Below are positions 1-7,228 of a stretch of 7,722 nt of DNA, in pieces (the first letter of the stretch is position 1; the number at the start of each line of letters is the position of its first letter). The translations under genes and the position numbers were made by a program. A model generated the notes under the pieces. The model did no database searches and had not been told where the DNA came from. It was given only the letters and a program-made list of their open reading frames with translations. The stretch comes from Firmicutes bacterium UBA1047 (GTDB taxonomy: Bacteria; Bacillota; Clostridia; Tissierellales; Sedimentibacteraceae): the NCBI GenBank assembly GCA_002316585.1, contig DCDU01000119.1:1-7722 (forward strand). The letters are read 5' to 3'.

Positions 1-584
1 GAGTTTATAAATGCTGTAAGGGAGCCCAATGCCATCATTAAAGAAGCAATGATTACAGCTTCTCCGAAAAAAGAATTAAAATATAGCAAATATCCCATAT
101 CAAAAAGTATAAAAATTGAAATTATCAAAAATATGATATTCACAAGTTTATTTTTATATTTTAGATTTGTAAGAAACAAATAAAGACCGTAGGAATAAAT
201 AAATGCATAAATAATACCTAAAATTTTGATATTGAATATTTCGGGCGATTTACATAGGAGTATTTTCAATAAATAATTAATAATCATTGAAATTTTAATA
301 AAAATAAATTGAGTTGAAAAATAATCATTGTTATTTTCAACCTTCGGACTGATTATATTTGACAAAGAACCTGCAATATCATCACTCGACACATTATTGA
401 CGGTATAAAAATTATATGCGTAAAAATATCTGTTGCTTATTTCAGGCTGAAATCCCAAAGGCTGTATAACCCTGTAGTAATCACTGTTGTCTGCAATTCC
501 GACAAAAGGCTCCTTTAGCAACAAGATTAAAGCTAAAGCAAAAATTAATAAAAAGACTCCCCATCTTATAATTCTATTTTCCAT
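1..584 (-). CDS. Polytopic membrane protein, C-terminus cut off by window edge (possible WsfD-like glycan hexose transferase)
   Basis: An open frame of 194 codons runs without a stop from the ATG at 584-582 to the left edge, so the gene is 3'-truncated by the window. A good ribosome binding site (AGGAGA, 5-nt spacer) and a promoter at 614-642 support the start. Residues about 5-23 form an uncleaved-looking N-terminal membrane anchor. A polar, Tyr/Asn-rich stretch (about 30-90) begins with GIADNSDYYRVI. Hydrophobic segments follow at about 94-111, 118-140, 147-169 and 175-193, with LYFNSFFGEA at about 167-176. The ADN-x-DYYRV and YFNSFFGE motifs resemble, from memory, clostridial multi-membrane-span proteins annotated as glycan biosynthesis hexose transferases (WsfD type); that name is tentative. 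The acidic residues in the early loop would suit a GT-C-like enzyme using a lipid-linked sugar, but this is inference. The gene is separated from the ornithine operon by a terminator and has its own promoter, so a role in ornithine use is unlikely. Confidence 0.8.
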   Translation of the reverse strand, partial: MENRIIRWGVFLLIFALALILLLKEPFVGIADNSDYYRVIQPLGFQPEISNRYFYAYNFYTVNNVSSDDIAGSLSNIISPKVENNNDYFSTQFIFIKISMIINYLLKILLCKSPEIFNIKILGIIYAFIYSYGLYLFLTNLKYKNKLVNIIFLIISIFILFDMGYLLYFNSFFGEAVIIASLMMALGSLTAFIN

Positions 585-587
585 CTT

Positions 588-593
588 GTCTCC
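588..593 (-). promoter_or_regulatory. Ribosome binding site of the membrane protein gene
   Basis: AGGAGA lies 5 nt before the ATG at 584. It fixes the start of the left-edge gene, whose first residues form a plausible membrane anchor. Confidence 0.75.
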
Positions 594-613
594 TGTAACA
601 CTGTAATATTAAC

Positions 614-642
614 ATTATTGCACAGATAAATGCTTCTGTAAA
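614..642 (-). promoter_or_regulatory. Sigma-A-type promoter of the membrane protein gene
   Basis: On the minus strand a -35 box TTTACA (642-637, 5 of 6 to consensus) is followed after exactly 17 nt by a -10 box AATAAT (619-614, 5 of 6). The -10 box is preceded by TG plus one base, as in an extended -10 element. Transcription would start near 607, giving a leader of about 23 nt before the ATG at 584. Two CTGTAA words on the plus strand (593-598 and 601-606, 8 bp apart) lie just downstream and could be an operator or chance. The call rests on sequence alone. Confidence 0.65.
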
Positions 643-670
643 TATGATTTTAATTTCTTTCTTACAGTCG

Positions 671-750
671 GAGAAATTGTGGGATTAGGATGCGCAGGCT
701 CCATCACCAATTTGTTCACTCCTTTTAGTCGTGCAAATTGGGGTTAGGTC
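671..750. repeat. REP-like structured repeat, diverged copy 1 (downstream of the operon)
   Basis: This non-coding stretch contains a perfect 8-bp inverted repeat, CCAATTTG (707-714) with CAAATTGG (734-741), enclosing a 19-nt loop. TTAGG words (685-689, 744-748) lie before and after it, and GCGCAG (692-697) lies ahead of the left stem arm. The same ordered words occur in the cluster at 7578-7722: an AGAAA...GGG run, TTAGG, GCGCAG, then CACC leading into an A/T-rich stem. The GCGCAG-to-CACC distance is 13 nt in both copies. The loops also resemble each other (GTTCACTCC... against GCTCTCTTC...). The stem sequences differ between copies while pairing is kept, which suggests selection or a copying mechanism that preserves the fold. 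No coding potential is seen. The outer limits are approximate. Confidence 0.65.
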
Positions 751-752
751 AT

Positions 753-774
753 AAAAAAAGGGGGAGTGTTCCCC
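753..774 (-). terminator. Rho-independent terminator of the ornithine operon
   Basis: On the minus strand GGGGA (774-770), a 4-nt ACAC loop and TCCCC (765-761) form a GC-rich hairpin. One C and then seven T residues (759-753) follow. It begins three bases after the orr stop codon (TAA at 780-778). This ends the operon at orr and argues against read-through into the membrane protein gene. Confidence 0.85.
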
Positions 775-777
775 TCC

Positions 778-1845
778 TTATCGATATTCTCTTTCCACAT
801 AACCGCTTGTCGCAGCTCTCAGCAAGCTTGAGTAGCTTAGTTTAAAATTAACTTTATCCCCCACCTTATAGTCTTTATCCGACTTTGACATATCAAGTAT
901 CAAGTGGTCTGAGCTGGCTCCAAGTATATCAATCTTTGAGTCTATAGGATGCAGGTTGTCGGGATCTATATCCTGTCTGCCTACTGCTAATATGGCTCTT
1001 TTTATTATACCTCTGTCCTCGTAAACAGGTTTGCCGCCAAAGGCATCTACTCCTGTTTCTCCTATGGGAACCGATTGTTTTTCCTTTAGCTCAATGATTT
1101 CCGCATCTAATGTAAATACATCGTCATAAAAACCTTCAAGCATTTGACTGTATGCAGTTTCATCTCCTAAAAGGAATGCTTCGCCGACTCTTAAATTATT
1201 TATTCCTTCAGGAAGTTCTTTTTTTTCTATTAAGTAAACAGAACTTGAATTTCCTCCCGAAATCATATTAAGCTTAATATTGTATTTATTTTCGATTTTT
1301 CCGGCAATTTCAACAAGTACCGAAAGATTGTCTTTTTTTGGAATAACAGCTCCGTAACATGTAAGGTTTACTCCAAGTCCGAATAACTCAATATTTTTCA
1401 GTTTTAAAATTTCTTCAACAGCACGATAAATTTCATCTTCGTTTTTAAAGAATATTCCTTCTCTTAAATCTCCCAAGTCAATCATAAGAAGAATTTTATG
1501 CACCTTGTTTTGCTTGGCTGCGGCTTCATTTAAGTTTCTGATTGTTGCTATTTCCGAGTTAAGTGAAATATCAGAATATTTTACTACTTCATCAGCTTCG
1601 GAATTCATTGGCAGCCTTAGCAATACTCTTTCTTTTTTTGTTCCCTCATATTTCCTAAGATTTTGGATACGTGAATCTGCTAAATAATCGATATTTGACT
1701 CTTCCAAAATTTTATAGATTTCCATATCAGCGCAGTAACCTTTTGTTACAATCATGATGGAGCATCCGGAGCCTTTTACCATATCGATAATTTTATGAAG
1801 ATTGTTTTTAACTTTATTTAAATCTATCACTAATTTAGGATACAT
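778..1845 (-). CDS. orr: Ornithine racemase (PLP-dependent, alanine-racemase-like fold III)
   Basis: Interconverts L- and D-ornithine, supplying D-ornithine to the aminomutase in the cytoplasm. The 355-residue protein has the fold-type III PLP layout: the N-terminal strand YPKLVIDLNKVKNNL, the Schiff-base lysine K35 in IVTKGYC, GLGVNLTCYGAVIP at about 156-169, the phosphate-binding SGGNSSS at about 197-203, LRVGEA at 218-223, and GASSDH at 309-314. The length fits the Orr/YhfX-like alanine racemase family rather than a full two-domain alanine racemase. The ATG at 1845 has an AGGTGA site (1855-1850) with a short 4-nt spacer, and this site overlaps the stop codon of the preceding ATPase gene. 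Placement beside oraS/oraE is what separates it from other amino-acid racemases. It is the last gene of the operon and is followed at once by a terminator. Confidence 0.93.
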   Translation of the reverse strand: MYPKLVIDLNKVKNNLHKIIDMVKGSGCSIMIVTKGYCADMEIYKILEESNIDYLADSRIQNLRKYEGTKKERVLLRLPMNSEADEVVKYSDISLNSEIATIRNLNEAAAKQNKVHKILLMIDLGDLREGIFFKNEDEIYRAVEEILKLKNIELFGLGVNLTCYGAVIPKKDNLSVLVEIAGKIENKYNIKLNMISGGNSSSVYLIEKKELPEGINNLRVGEAFLLGDETAYSQMLEGFYDDVFTLDAEIIELKEKQSVPIGETGVDAFGGKPVYEDRGIIKRAILAVGRQDIDPDNLHPIDSKIDILGASSDHLILDMSKSDKDYKVGDKVNFKLSYSSLLRAATSGYVEREYR

Positions 1846-1853
1846 ATAATCAC

Positions 1854-3203
1854 CTATATTCTTAAACTTTTTTTCATCAGAATCAAAGCATCATCATGAT
1901 AGCTTTTCGATAATACTCCGAGGGAAGATAATATATAATCTTCATCTATCAGCACCGTTGCCGCCTTTGTAGGATACAATTCCTGCTCCCTGCCGTATGA
2001 TTTTACCGATTGAAGAATTTGTTTTTTGTTGGGTAATTTAGTCAAGGCGCCGCCTGTTCCGATGATGTACTTAATTGCGGTTAAATCCTTCCCTTCGGCA
2101 ACAGTTTTTTTACCTGATGCCGTATAGAAATATCTTAATTGTCCTGCATGTCTTTCCAAGGATGTAAGCACCGCTTCCATGGTCAGTCTTTCAACGAATT
2201 GTTGTTCTCTGACCGTTTCGGGAATTGGTTTATAATTTTCTAAAAGTTCTTCCGCATCGGGGAATTCCTTTTTTAAATTATCCAAACCTATTTTTTCAAC
2301 AACATGATTAACATTTACATATACCCCAAGGTCTCCTTCGACTGTTCGTTTTGCCACCGGTTCCGGGCTGATTAATATTGAATTAATTTCATTGGAGCCT
2401 TCGGTAACCGAATGAAGGTCTGTTGTCGCTCCCCCAACATCAAATATGATTAAATCACCTATTTCTTCCTTTAATACTTTAGCTGCTTCCATTACTGCCC
2501 CGGGAGTAGGAATTATAGGTCCCTTTATCAACTCTCTTACCTTTGCCATACCGGGAGCATGAATGATATGTTCCTCAAATGCATTTTGAATTACTTTTCT
2601 TGTGGGTTCTACAATCAGGGTATCTATTTTCGGGTATACATTTTCTACAATATAAAGCTGATTATCCGCCTCTTCGCACATTAGCCGAACTTCTTCCTGA
2701 TTTTCAATGTTCCCCGCATAAATTACAGGAATTTTTAAGCCTATTGACAATATCATTTCCATATTGTAAAGAGCGGTATCTCTTTCTCCGTAATCTACCC
2801 CTCCCGCAACCAAGATAATATTAGGATTTATTTCCTGTATTTTTTTGAGATCCGTTCTTCTAAGCCTGCCGGAAGTAATCATTTTTATGATTCCTCCGGC
2901 ACCTAATGCAGCTTCCTTTGCCGCCCGAACCGTCATATCATAAGCAAGACCGTGTACAGTCATTTTTAAACCGCCTGCAGCACTGCTTGTAGCTAACATA
3001 TCATCCCATGTCACATCCGCTTGCAGGTTTTTCTTTAAGCCTTCAATAGCGCTCTTAAGTCCAATTGTTACATCACCTTCTAAGACGGTTGTAGGTGCCT
3101 GACCCTGCCCTGCAAAGGCAGGGTTACCGGTACCTATTCCATTGAATGCATTAACTACTGTAGTGGTGCTTCCTATTTCAGCTACCAGTACATTTACTTT
3201 CAT
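1854..3203 (-). CDS. MutL/GlmL-like ASKHA ATPase, probable ornithine aminomutase reactivating factor
   Basis: A 449-residue member of the MutL/GlmL family. In glutamate mutase clusters, GlmL (formerly MutL) accompanies the AdoCbl mutase and is thought to act in reactivation by exchanging damaged cobalamin. The ATPase motifs are visible: phosphate-1 loop AEIGSTTTVV (8-17), AGGVDYGERDT (133-143), phosphate-2 DVGGATTDLHSV (255-266) and adenosine-region GTGGALTKL (382-390). It is unrelated to the DNA mismatch-repair protein also called MutL. Its ATG overlaps the oraE stop by one base (TAATG). The only upstream purine run (AAGGG) is about 13 nt away, so translation probably depends on coupling to oraE, which would suit a substoichiometric chaperone. 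A homologue between oraE and orr is known from clostridial ornithine clusters; reactivation of this mutase in particular is inference. Confidence 0.9.
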   Translation of the reverse strand: MKVNVLVAEIGSTTTVVNAFNGIGTGNPAFAGQGQAPTTVLEGDVTIGLKSAIEGLKKNLQADVTWDDMLATSSAAGGLKMTVHGLAYDMTVRAAKEAALGAGGIIKMITSGRLRRTDLKKIQEINPNIILVAGGVDYGERDTALYNMEMILSIGLKIPVIYAGNIENQEEVRLMCEEADNQLYIVENVYPKIDTLIVEPTRKVIQNAFEEHIIHAPGMAKVRELIKGPIIPTPGAVMEAAKVLKEEIGDLIIFDVGGATTDLHSVTEGSNEINSILISPEPVAKRTVEGDLGVYVNVNHVVEKIGLDNLKKEFPDAEELLENYKPIPETVREQQFVERLTMEAVLTSLERHAGQLRYFYTASGKKTVAEGKDLTAIKYIIGTGGALTKLPNKKQILQSVKSYGREQELYPTKAATVLIDEDYILSSLGVLSKSYHDDALILMKKSLRI

Positions 3204-5398
3204 TATGCGTTCTTTTCCCTTCTGCTCTTTACTAAGAAACTTGCAACGTCAATACCGTGGCTTCCTCTTCCGAAACCTGCATCCAATCCTGCTTCAACTG
3301 CAATTTCATTTGTAACCTGAGTTCCGCCGCAAATAATCATCACCCTGTCCCTGATACCCTTTTCAATGCACAGGTCATGAACCTTCTTCATATTTTTAAT
3401 ATGAACATCATCATGAGTAATTATTGTGCTTAAAAGTATAGCATCGGCATTAGTTTCTATTGCTGCGTCCACAAGCTTTTCTACCGGGCATGAAGTTCCC
3501 AGGTATTCATATTTAATTCCAAATCCTTCAATACCTCCGTGTTTGATATCCAATGTTTCTTTCAGACCAACAGAGTGCTCATCTTCACCAACGGTTGCAG
3601 CCACTACAAACATCGGTTTATTTTGAATATCCTCTCTTAATTCCGCTTCCGACAATACTTCGGGTTTTTCAGGAATAATAAGCTCATTTATATCAATATC
3701 AAAGTTTACCTTCCCTTTTACTTCGCAGTAAGTTCCTTCGGATGGATGCATAACTTGTTTGTGAACAACAGTCACATCTTCAAGACCCATTTTCTCGCCG
3801 CATTTAATTGCAGCAAATTCAGCTGTTCTTTCATTTAGAGGAAGGAATATAGACAGCAGCACCGTACCGTCGGCTCTCCACTCAACCTCAGGTCTTACAA
3901 GGTTTGTATCATAGTATTTTTCAACTTCCTTAAGTCTTACATTCACATTGTCATGCTCATCCAATTCGTCTATATATTGAATCTTCGAGCGATCCTCGAA
4001 TGTATCTCCGCCTATAGCATCACTTGGCTTTTCAAATTCTTTCGGAACATTGTTGTATCCGAAGTGAACGGATACCGGCGCAAAATAATCCTCATCTCTT
4101 TCATAAACAAATCCGTAGCCGATTCCGCCTTCTATTTGACGGGCAATACCATCTCCGTTTCTTTCGGGATATTCTCCGCTGTCAACAAAGAATCCCTGCT
4201 CAACGGCTTTAAAGTATCCGCCTACTTCAAGCATTTCTTCCATGAATAATATTGCTCTTTCCTTTAATTCACGGACATCTTTGCCTAAAGGTCCTTCTCT
4301 GTCAAGCTTAACCATTTCCCTGAAACCGTCCATGCCTGTGAGAGCCTGCTTTGCAGTCATGGTTCCTGCAATGTTGTTATAGTGCCACGGCACATTTCTT
4401 CCTTCGTCGGGAGTGATGGTTGATTGAATATCGGCACTTGTAAGTCTTGAAATAACCATATTTAACGTATGAGTAACAGCTGCTTCGCGAGTATCTGATT
4501 CCATATATTTTGTATTTTGCTGTGCTCTCATTTTGTATTCTCTGAACAAATCACGAAGAGCCACCGCATAAGGCAGGTCAAGTCTCATGCATGGTGCGGG
4601 AGGCGCTGTGGGAGGTACTGTTGACAATGCTATATTTTCAGGTTTGATGCCTACTTTTCTTGAGAAAATTGAGTTAATGGCATGCTGTACCATCAATTCA
4701 GGCATAACCTTCCATGCTTTCATTGCTGTAGCATTGGCATTGTGAGCTCCGTCTATCTGAAGCATATCTGACCAAGCCATGATTTTCTTAGCTTCACATG
4801 CGTCAACAAAGCTTCTTACCATGTTAACGTTTCTGTACAATACATTGTACTGAGGATCCTGGTGAGCTCCGTTAACTCCTTCTTCGGCAAACATAACTGC
4901 TATATCGGGACCTGCGACACCGGATATATATGAATGGAAGTTGATTGGGCGGCCTACCTCGTCTTCAATTAAATCACATGCTTTTCTTGAAGCTCTCACT
5001 TGTTTTCTGGTAACCATAATTCCGCCTATACCCTGGTTGGTACCCTCAAGCAAAGAGTCAATATGTGACTGTCCGGCTGTTCTTATAACCATCAGATGGT
5101 CAGCACCGTGCCATGCAGCCATGCGCATTCTTCTTATATCGTCTTCAAATCTTCCCGAAGCAATTTCTGTTGTTATTACACAGTCCGGCTGCGGGTCAAT
5201 ATATCCGAATCCTCGGCTTCCCGGGAGCGGTACAGAATTAGTTAAGCTTTCCGATGTTTCGTGATACTCGAAATCACCGATTGTTCTTTTTTCATTTTGT
5301 CCTTCTCTCCAATGCCATCCTCGACGTCTTGGTTCATATTTATCTAAGTCTTTCAATAATTCTTTTATATCTAATTTCTTGTTAGGTTCAAGTTTCAT
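3203..5398 (-). CDS. oraE: D-ornithine 4,5-aminomutase, large (E) subunit
   Basis: Catalytic subunit of the AdoCbl- and PLP-dependent enzyme that moves the terminal amino group of D-ornithine to C4, giving 2,4-diaminopentanoate by a radical mechanism. The protein has 731 residues, close to the family length. A long N-terminal part (about 60-460) corresponds to the substrate TIM barrel, and a C-terminal Rossmann-like cobalamin domain spans about 595-731. The base-off cobalamin motif DxHxxG is present as DEHSVG with cobalt ligand H608. K619, in LDIKHGG, lies 11 residues later. This matches the spacing of His618 and PLP-binding Lys629 in the Clostridium sticklandii enzyme as I recall it. SCPVEKLVDAA, DAILLSTIITHDD (652-664) and CGGTQVT (690-696) complete the B12 fold. 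The start ATG overlaps the oraS stop (ATGA) and has AGGAGG (5411-5406) 7 nt upstream. The frame is intact, with no missing key residue. Confidence 0.97.
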   Translation of the reverse strand: MKLEPNKKLDIKELLKDLDKYEPRRRGWHWREGQNEKRTIGDFEYHETSESLTNSVPLPGSRGFGYIDPQPDCVITTEIASGRFEDDIRRMRMAAWHGADHLMVIRTAGQSHIDSLLEGTNQGIGGIMVTRKQVRASRKACDLIEDEVGRPINFHSYISGVAGPDIAVMFAEEGVNGAHQDPQYNVLYRNVNMVRSFVDACEAKKIMAWSDMLQIDGAHNANATAMKAWKVMPELMVQHAINSIFSRKVGIKPENIALSTVPPTAPPAPCMRLDLPYAVALRDLFREYKMRAQQNTKYMESDTREAAVTHTLNMVISRLTSADIQSTITPDEGRNVPWHYNNIAGTMTAKQALTGMDGFREMVKLDREGPLGKDVRELKERAILFMEEMLEVGGYFKAVEQGFFVDSGEYPERNGDGIARQIEGGIGYGFVYERDEDYFAPVSVHFGYNNVPKEFEKPSDAIGGDTFEDRSKIQYIDELDEHDNVNVRLKEVEKYYDTNLVRPEVEWRADGTVLLSIFLPLNERTAEFAAIKCGEKMGLEDVTVVHKQVMHPSEGTYCEVKGKVNFDIDINELIIPEKPEVLSEAELREDIQNKPMFVVAATVGEDEHSVGLKETLDIKHGGIEGFGIKYEYLGTSCPVEKLVDAAIETNADAILLSTIITHDDVHIKNMKKVHDLCIEKGIRDRVMIICGGTQVTNEIAVEAGLDAGFGRGSHGIDVASFLVKSRREKNA

Positions 5399-5760
5399 TC
5401 TTTTCCCTCCTGAAATAGTGTATCAACATCATCCCAGTGTTTGCCGTCTGCAAGCAGCAGTCCTGCTTCACGCACCGAGCATCCTAATTTTCGGGATAGT
5501 CTCCATACAACATTACCGGCACCTTTTCCCATTAAGCCTTTATTCATTACGCCTTCAACAATGGGCTTTACTTCAAGGCTTGAAAATCCCATTCTCAATA
5601 AAATGCTTCTTTCTACGGATGGTGTTGTATTTTTTCTGCCTAATTCCAATAGAGGGTCAACAATTTGTTCTGCCAAACCCCAAAATCTTTCATATAATTC
5701 TTCATCTGAAAGATTTGCTAAATGAGCTCTTCTTTTATCGTAATCATCAGCTCTTTTCAT
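5395..5760 (-). CDS. oraS: D-ornithine 4,5-aminomutase, small (S) subunit
   Basis: Small partner of OraE in the heterotetrameric aminomutase. It is needed for activity but has no cofactor motif of its own. From the ATG at 5760-5758 the product is 121 residues, the usual OraS length, beginning MKRADDYDKRRAHLANLSDEE. The frame stays open upstream to a TTG at 5790, but that codon lies inside a hairpin and has no ribosome binding site, whereas the ATG at 5760 has a perfect AGGAGG (5772-5767) with a 6-nt spacer. The protein is rich in short charged helices, with LADGKHWDDVDTLFQ near the C-terminus. It overlaps oraE by 4 nt, consistent with coupled translation and equal subunit amounts. A 67-bp gap with a strong hairpin separates it from ortB. 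Confidence 0.96.
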   Translation of the reverse strand: MKRADDYDKRRAHLANLSDEELYERFWGLAEQIVDPLLELGRKNTTPSVERSILLRMGFSSLEVKPIVEGVMNKGLMGKGAGNVVWRLSRKLGCSVREAGLLLADGKHWDDVDTLFQEGKE

Positions 5761-5766
5761 AAAAAT

Positions 5767-5772
5767 CCTCCT
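5767..5772 (-). promoter_or_regulatory. Ribosome binding site of oraS
   Basis: A consensus AGGAGG 6 nt before the ATG at 5760. It decides the oraS start against the longer TTG frame at 5790. Confidence 0.85.
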
Positions 5773-5787
5773 GTTATCTGTTAATCT

Positions 5788-5817
5788 CAAATAGGCGTAT
5801 CAACATACGCCTATTTG
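5788..5817. promoter_or_regulatory. Perfect 13-bp hairpin between ortB and oraS
   Basis: CAAATAGGCGTAT (5788-5800) and ATACGCCTATTTG (5805-5817) pair without mismatch around a 4-nt loop, in the only real gap inside the operon. In the operon transcript the hairpin comes 10 nt after the ortB stop and ends 15 nt before the oraS ribosome binding site. On the minus strand it is followed by GAGATTAAC rather than a U-run, so it is not a standard terminator for the operon. On the plus strand it is followed by a T-rich run. It may be an mRNA-processing or 3'-end-stabilising element or a weak attenuator. Its role is inferred; the pairing is seen directly. Confidence 0.8.
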
Positions 5818-5827
5818 TTATTTGTTT

Positions 5828-7228
5828 TTACTCGGATGCAATTGTTGCCTTTACGAATTCCACATCTGAATTTGTTTCCAATGCGAGAAATTCTATATCA
5901 GCTTCTGTGGGTGTTACATTGTAATTTGCCAATGCATTTTTAATTAATGATTTTCTCATATGAATTACATCTGCATCATTTACCTTAATCAATGAAGGAT
6001 GTGATGGGAAAATAATATTCTTTCCCGGAACTTCATCCTTTGGATCTCCGAATTTAATTTCGATTCCGTTATCTCTTGCAAATGAAAGCTGCGGCTGAAT
6101 GTGCTTTCCTGCTCCCGTATATTCGGTTTCCTGAACAACTATCATCTGATCCTTGTCTAATTCCTGTGCCAATGCAAAGGCAGCTGTAAGAGCCGTGTTT
6201 CCTGCAGGACCTTTTTCCAGTCCTTCTAAAGTTGCCAAAGCTTCCGTAATATAGAAAACCTCTCCCTGGTGAACAGTCAAATATCTTTCAATATATCTTA
6301 AAGGTCTTGCTGCCGAACGCGGAACATCGGAGCGGTCAGGCCATGTTGAGAATGGCATTCCAAACCCTGTGTGACCGGTCGTAAATGATTTTTTGTTGAA
6401 CTGTGTGTCTGCCGCCATATGAAGTCCTGACAAATCAACACTTGCAGCAACTATCTTTGATTGAGCTCCTGCTTTTCTAAGTCCTCTTGCAGTTCCTGTA
6501 AGGTTTCCGCCTCCTGCATTGGTTACTACTACAACATCAGGGTCCTTACCGTGCTTTTCTCTAAACTGCATTGCAATTTCATAACCCAATGTTTCAACAC
6601 CGGCAATTGCAAACGGAGTATAAAGTGATGCATTGAAATATCCTGTTTCCTCCAATATTCTGAGGAATGTATAGAATAACTCAGGACCTACCGATAATTG
6701 AACAACTTCAGCTCCCAATGCTTCACATTTTCTTGCCTTTTCAATAATTTCAGGCTGACCGACTCCTCTTGAGTCATAGCATTCCTGAACTACTATACAT
6801 TTAAGTCCATACATTGCCGCCTGTGATGCAACTGCTGCACCGTAGTTACCGCTTGTAGCCGTAACAACACCTTTATATCCAAGCTTTTTAGCCTGATATA
6901 CCGCTGTTGATGCTCTTCTTGCCTTAAAGCTTCCCGAAGCATTGGCAGCTTCATCTTTTATGAAAATTCTTGCGCCTTTTCCTTCCGGAGCAAGCTTTCT
7001 TGCTAAGGCGGTTAAGTTTCTGAGCTCAATGATAGGTGTATTTCCAACTCCGTGTTCAGACTGGATTTTTTGTATTTCTTCAATTGTAAATCCTGCTGCC
7101 TTCATCATTCTTTCATAATCGAAAGCTATTGAACCGCTTTCAAATAATGAAAAATCAAGTCCCGCTGAATTCTTCATTATTTCCGGTCTTCTTGCCATTA
7201 CTCCTGCGTAGCTCATATCTTTACTCAT
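5828..7228 (-). CDS. ortB: 2-amino-4-oxopentanoate thiolase, PLP-binding (beta) subunit
   Basis: With OrtA it cleaves 2-amino-4-oxopentanoate with CoA to alanine and acetyl-CoA, the last step of oxidative ornithine breakdown. The 466-residue product is a fold-type II PLP enzyme, related to threonine synthase and cysteine synthase although it acts as a thiolase. The Schiff-base lysine is K102 in ASGSFKARRAS. TSGNYGAAV (about 125-133) is the substrate/cofactor loop and TNAGGGNLTG (about 236-245) the glycine-rich phosphate cup. Further conserved-looking segments are ETEYTGAGKHIQPQ (about 367-380) and FPSHPSLI (about 407-414). The ATG at 7228-7226 was chosen because GGAGG (7241-7237) lies 8 nt before it; the frame extends to a TTG at 7249, but that would translate through the ribosome binding site. 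It overlaps ortA by 8 nt, implying coupled synthesis of the two subunits. Confidence 0.95.
   Translation of the reverse strand: MSKDMSYAGVMARRPEIMKNSAGLDFSLFESGSIAFDYERMMKAAGFTIEEIQKIQSEHGVGNTPIIELRNLTALARKLAPEGKGARIFIKDEAANASGSFKARRASTAVYQAKKLGYKGVVTATSGNYGAAVASQAAMYGLKCIVVQECYDSRGVGQPEIIEKARKCEALGAEVVQLSVGPELFYTFLRILEETGYFNASLYTPFAIAGVETLGYEIAMQFREKHGKDPDVVVVTNAGGGNLTGTARGLRKAGAQSKIVAASVDLSGLHMAADTQFNKKSFTTGHTGFGMPFSTWPDRSDVPRSAARPLRYIERYLTVHQGEVFYITEALATLEGLEKGPAGNTALTAAFALAQELDKDQMIVVQETEYTGAGKHIQPQLSFARDNGIEIKFGDPKDEVPGKNIIFPSHPSLIKVNDADVIHMRKSLIKNALANYNVTPTEADIEFLALETNSDVEFVKATIASE

Noticed and set aside
1854..3203. Annotation as DNA mismatch-repair MutL.
   Set aside because: The sequence shows ASKHA sugar-kinase/actin-type phosphate loops, not the GHKL ATPase of mismatch-repair MutL; the shared name is historical.
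3426..5762. Plus-strand open frames of 60-130 codons opposite oraE and oraS.
   Set aside because: They lie antisense to genes with clear family matches, lack ribosome binding sites or recognisable domains, and look like by-products of the coding frame on the other strand.
5761..5790. A longer oraS from TTG at 5790.
   Set aside because: The TTG lies in the foot of the 13-bp hairpin with no ribosome binding site, and the extension would translate the AGGAGG of the true start; 121 residues is the family length.
5788..5817. The ortB-oraS hairpin as a terminator of the ortAB transcript.
   Set aside because: No U-run follows it on the minus strand. Partial attenuation is still possible, so it is kept only as a structured element.
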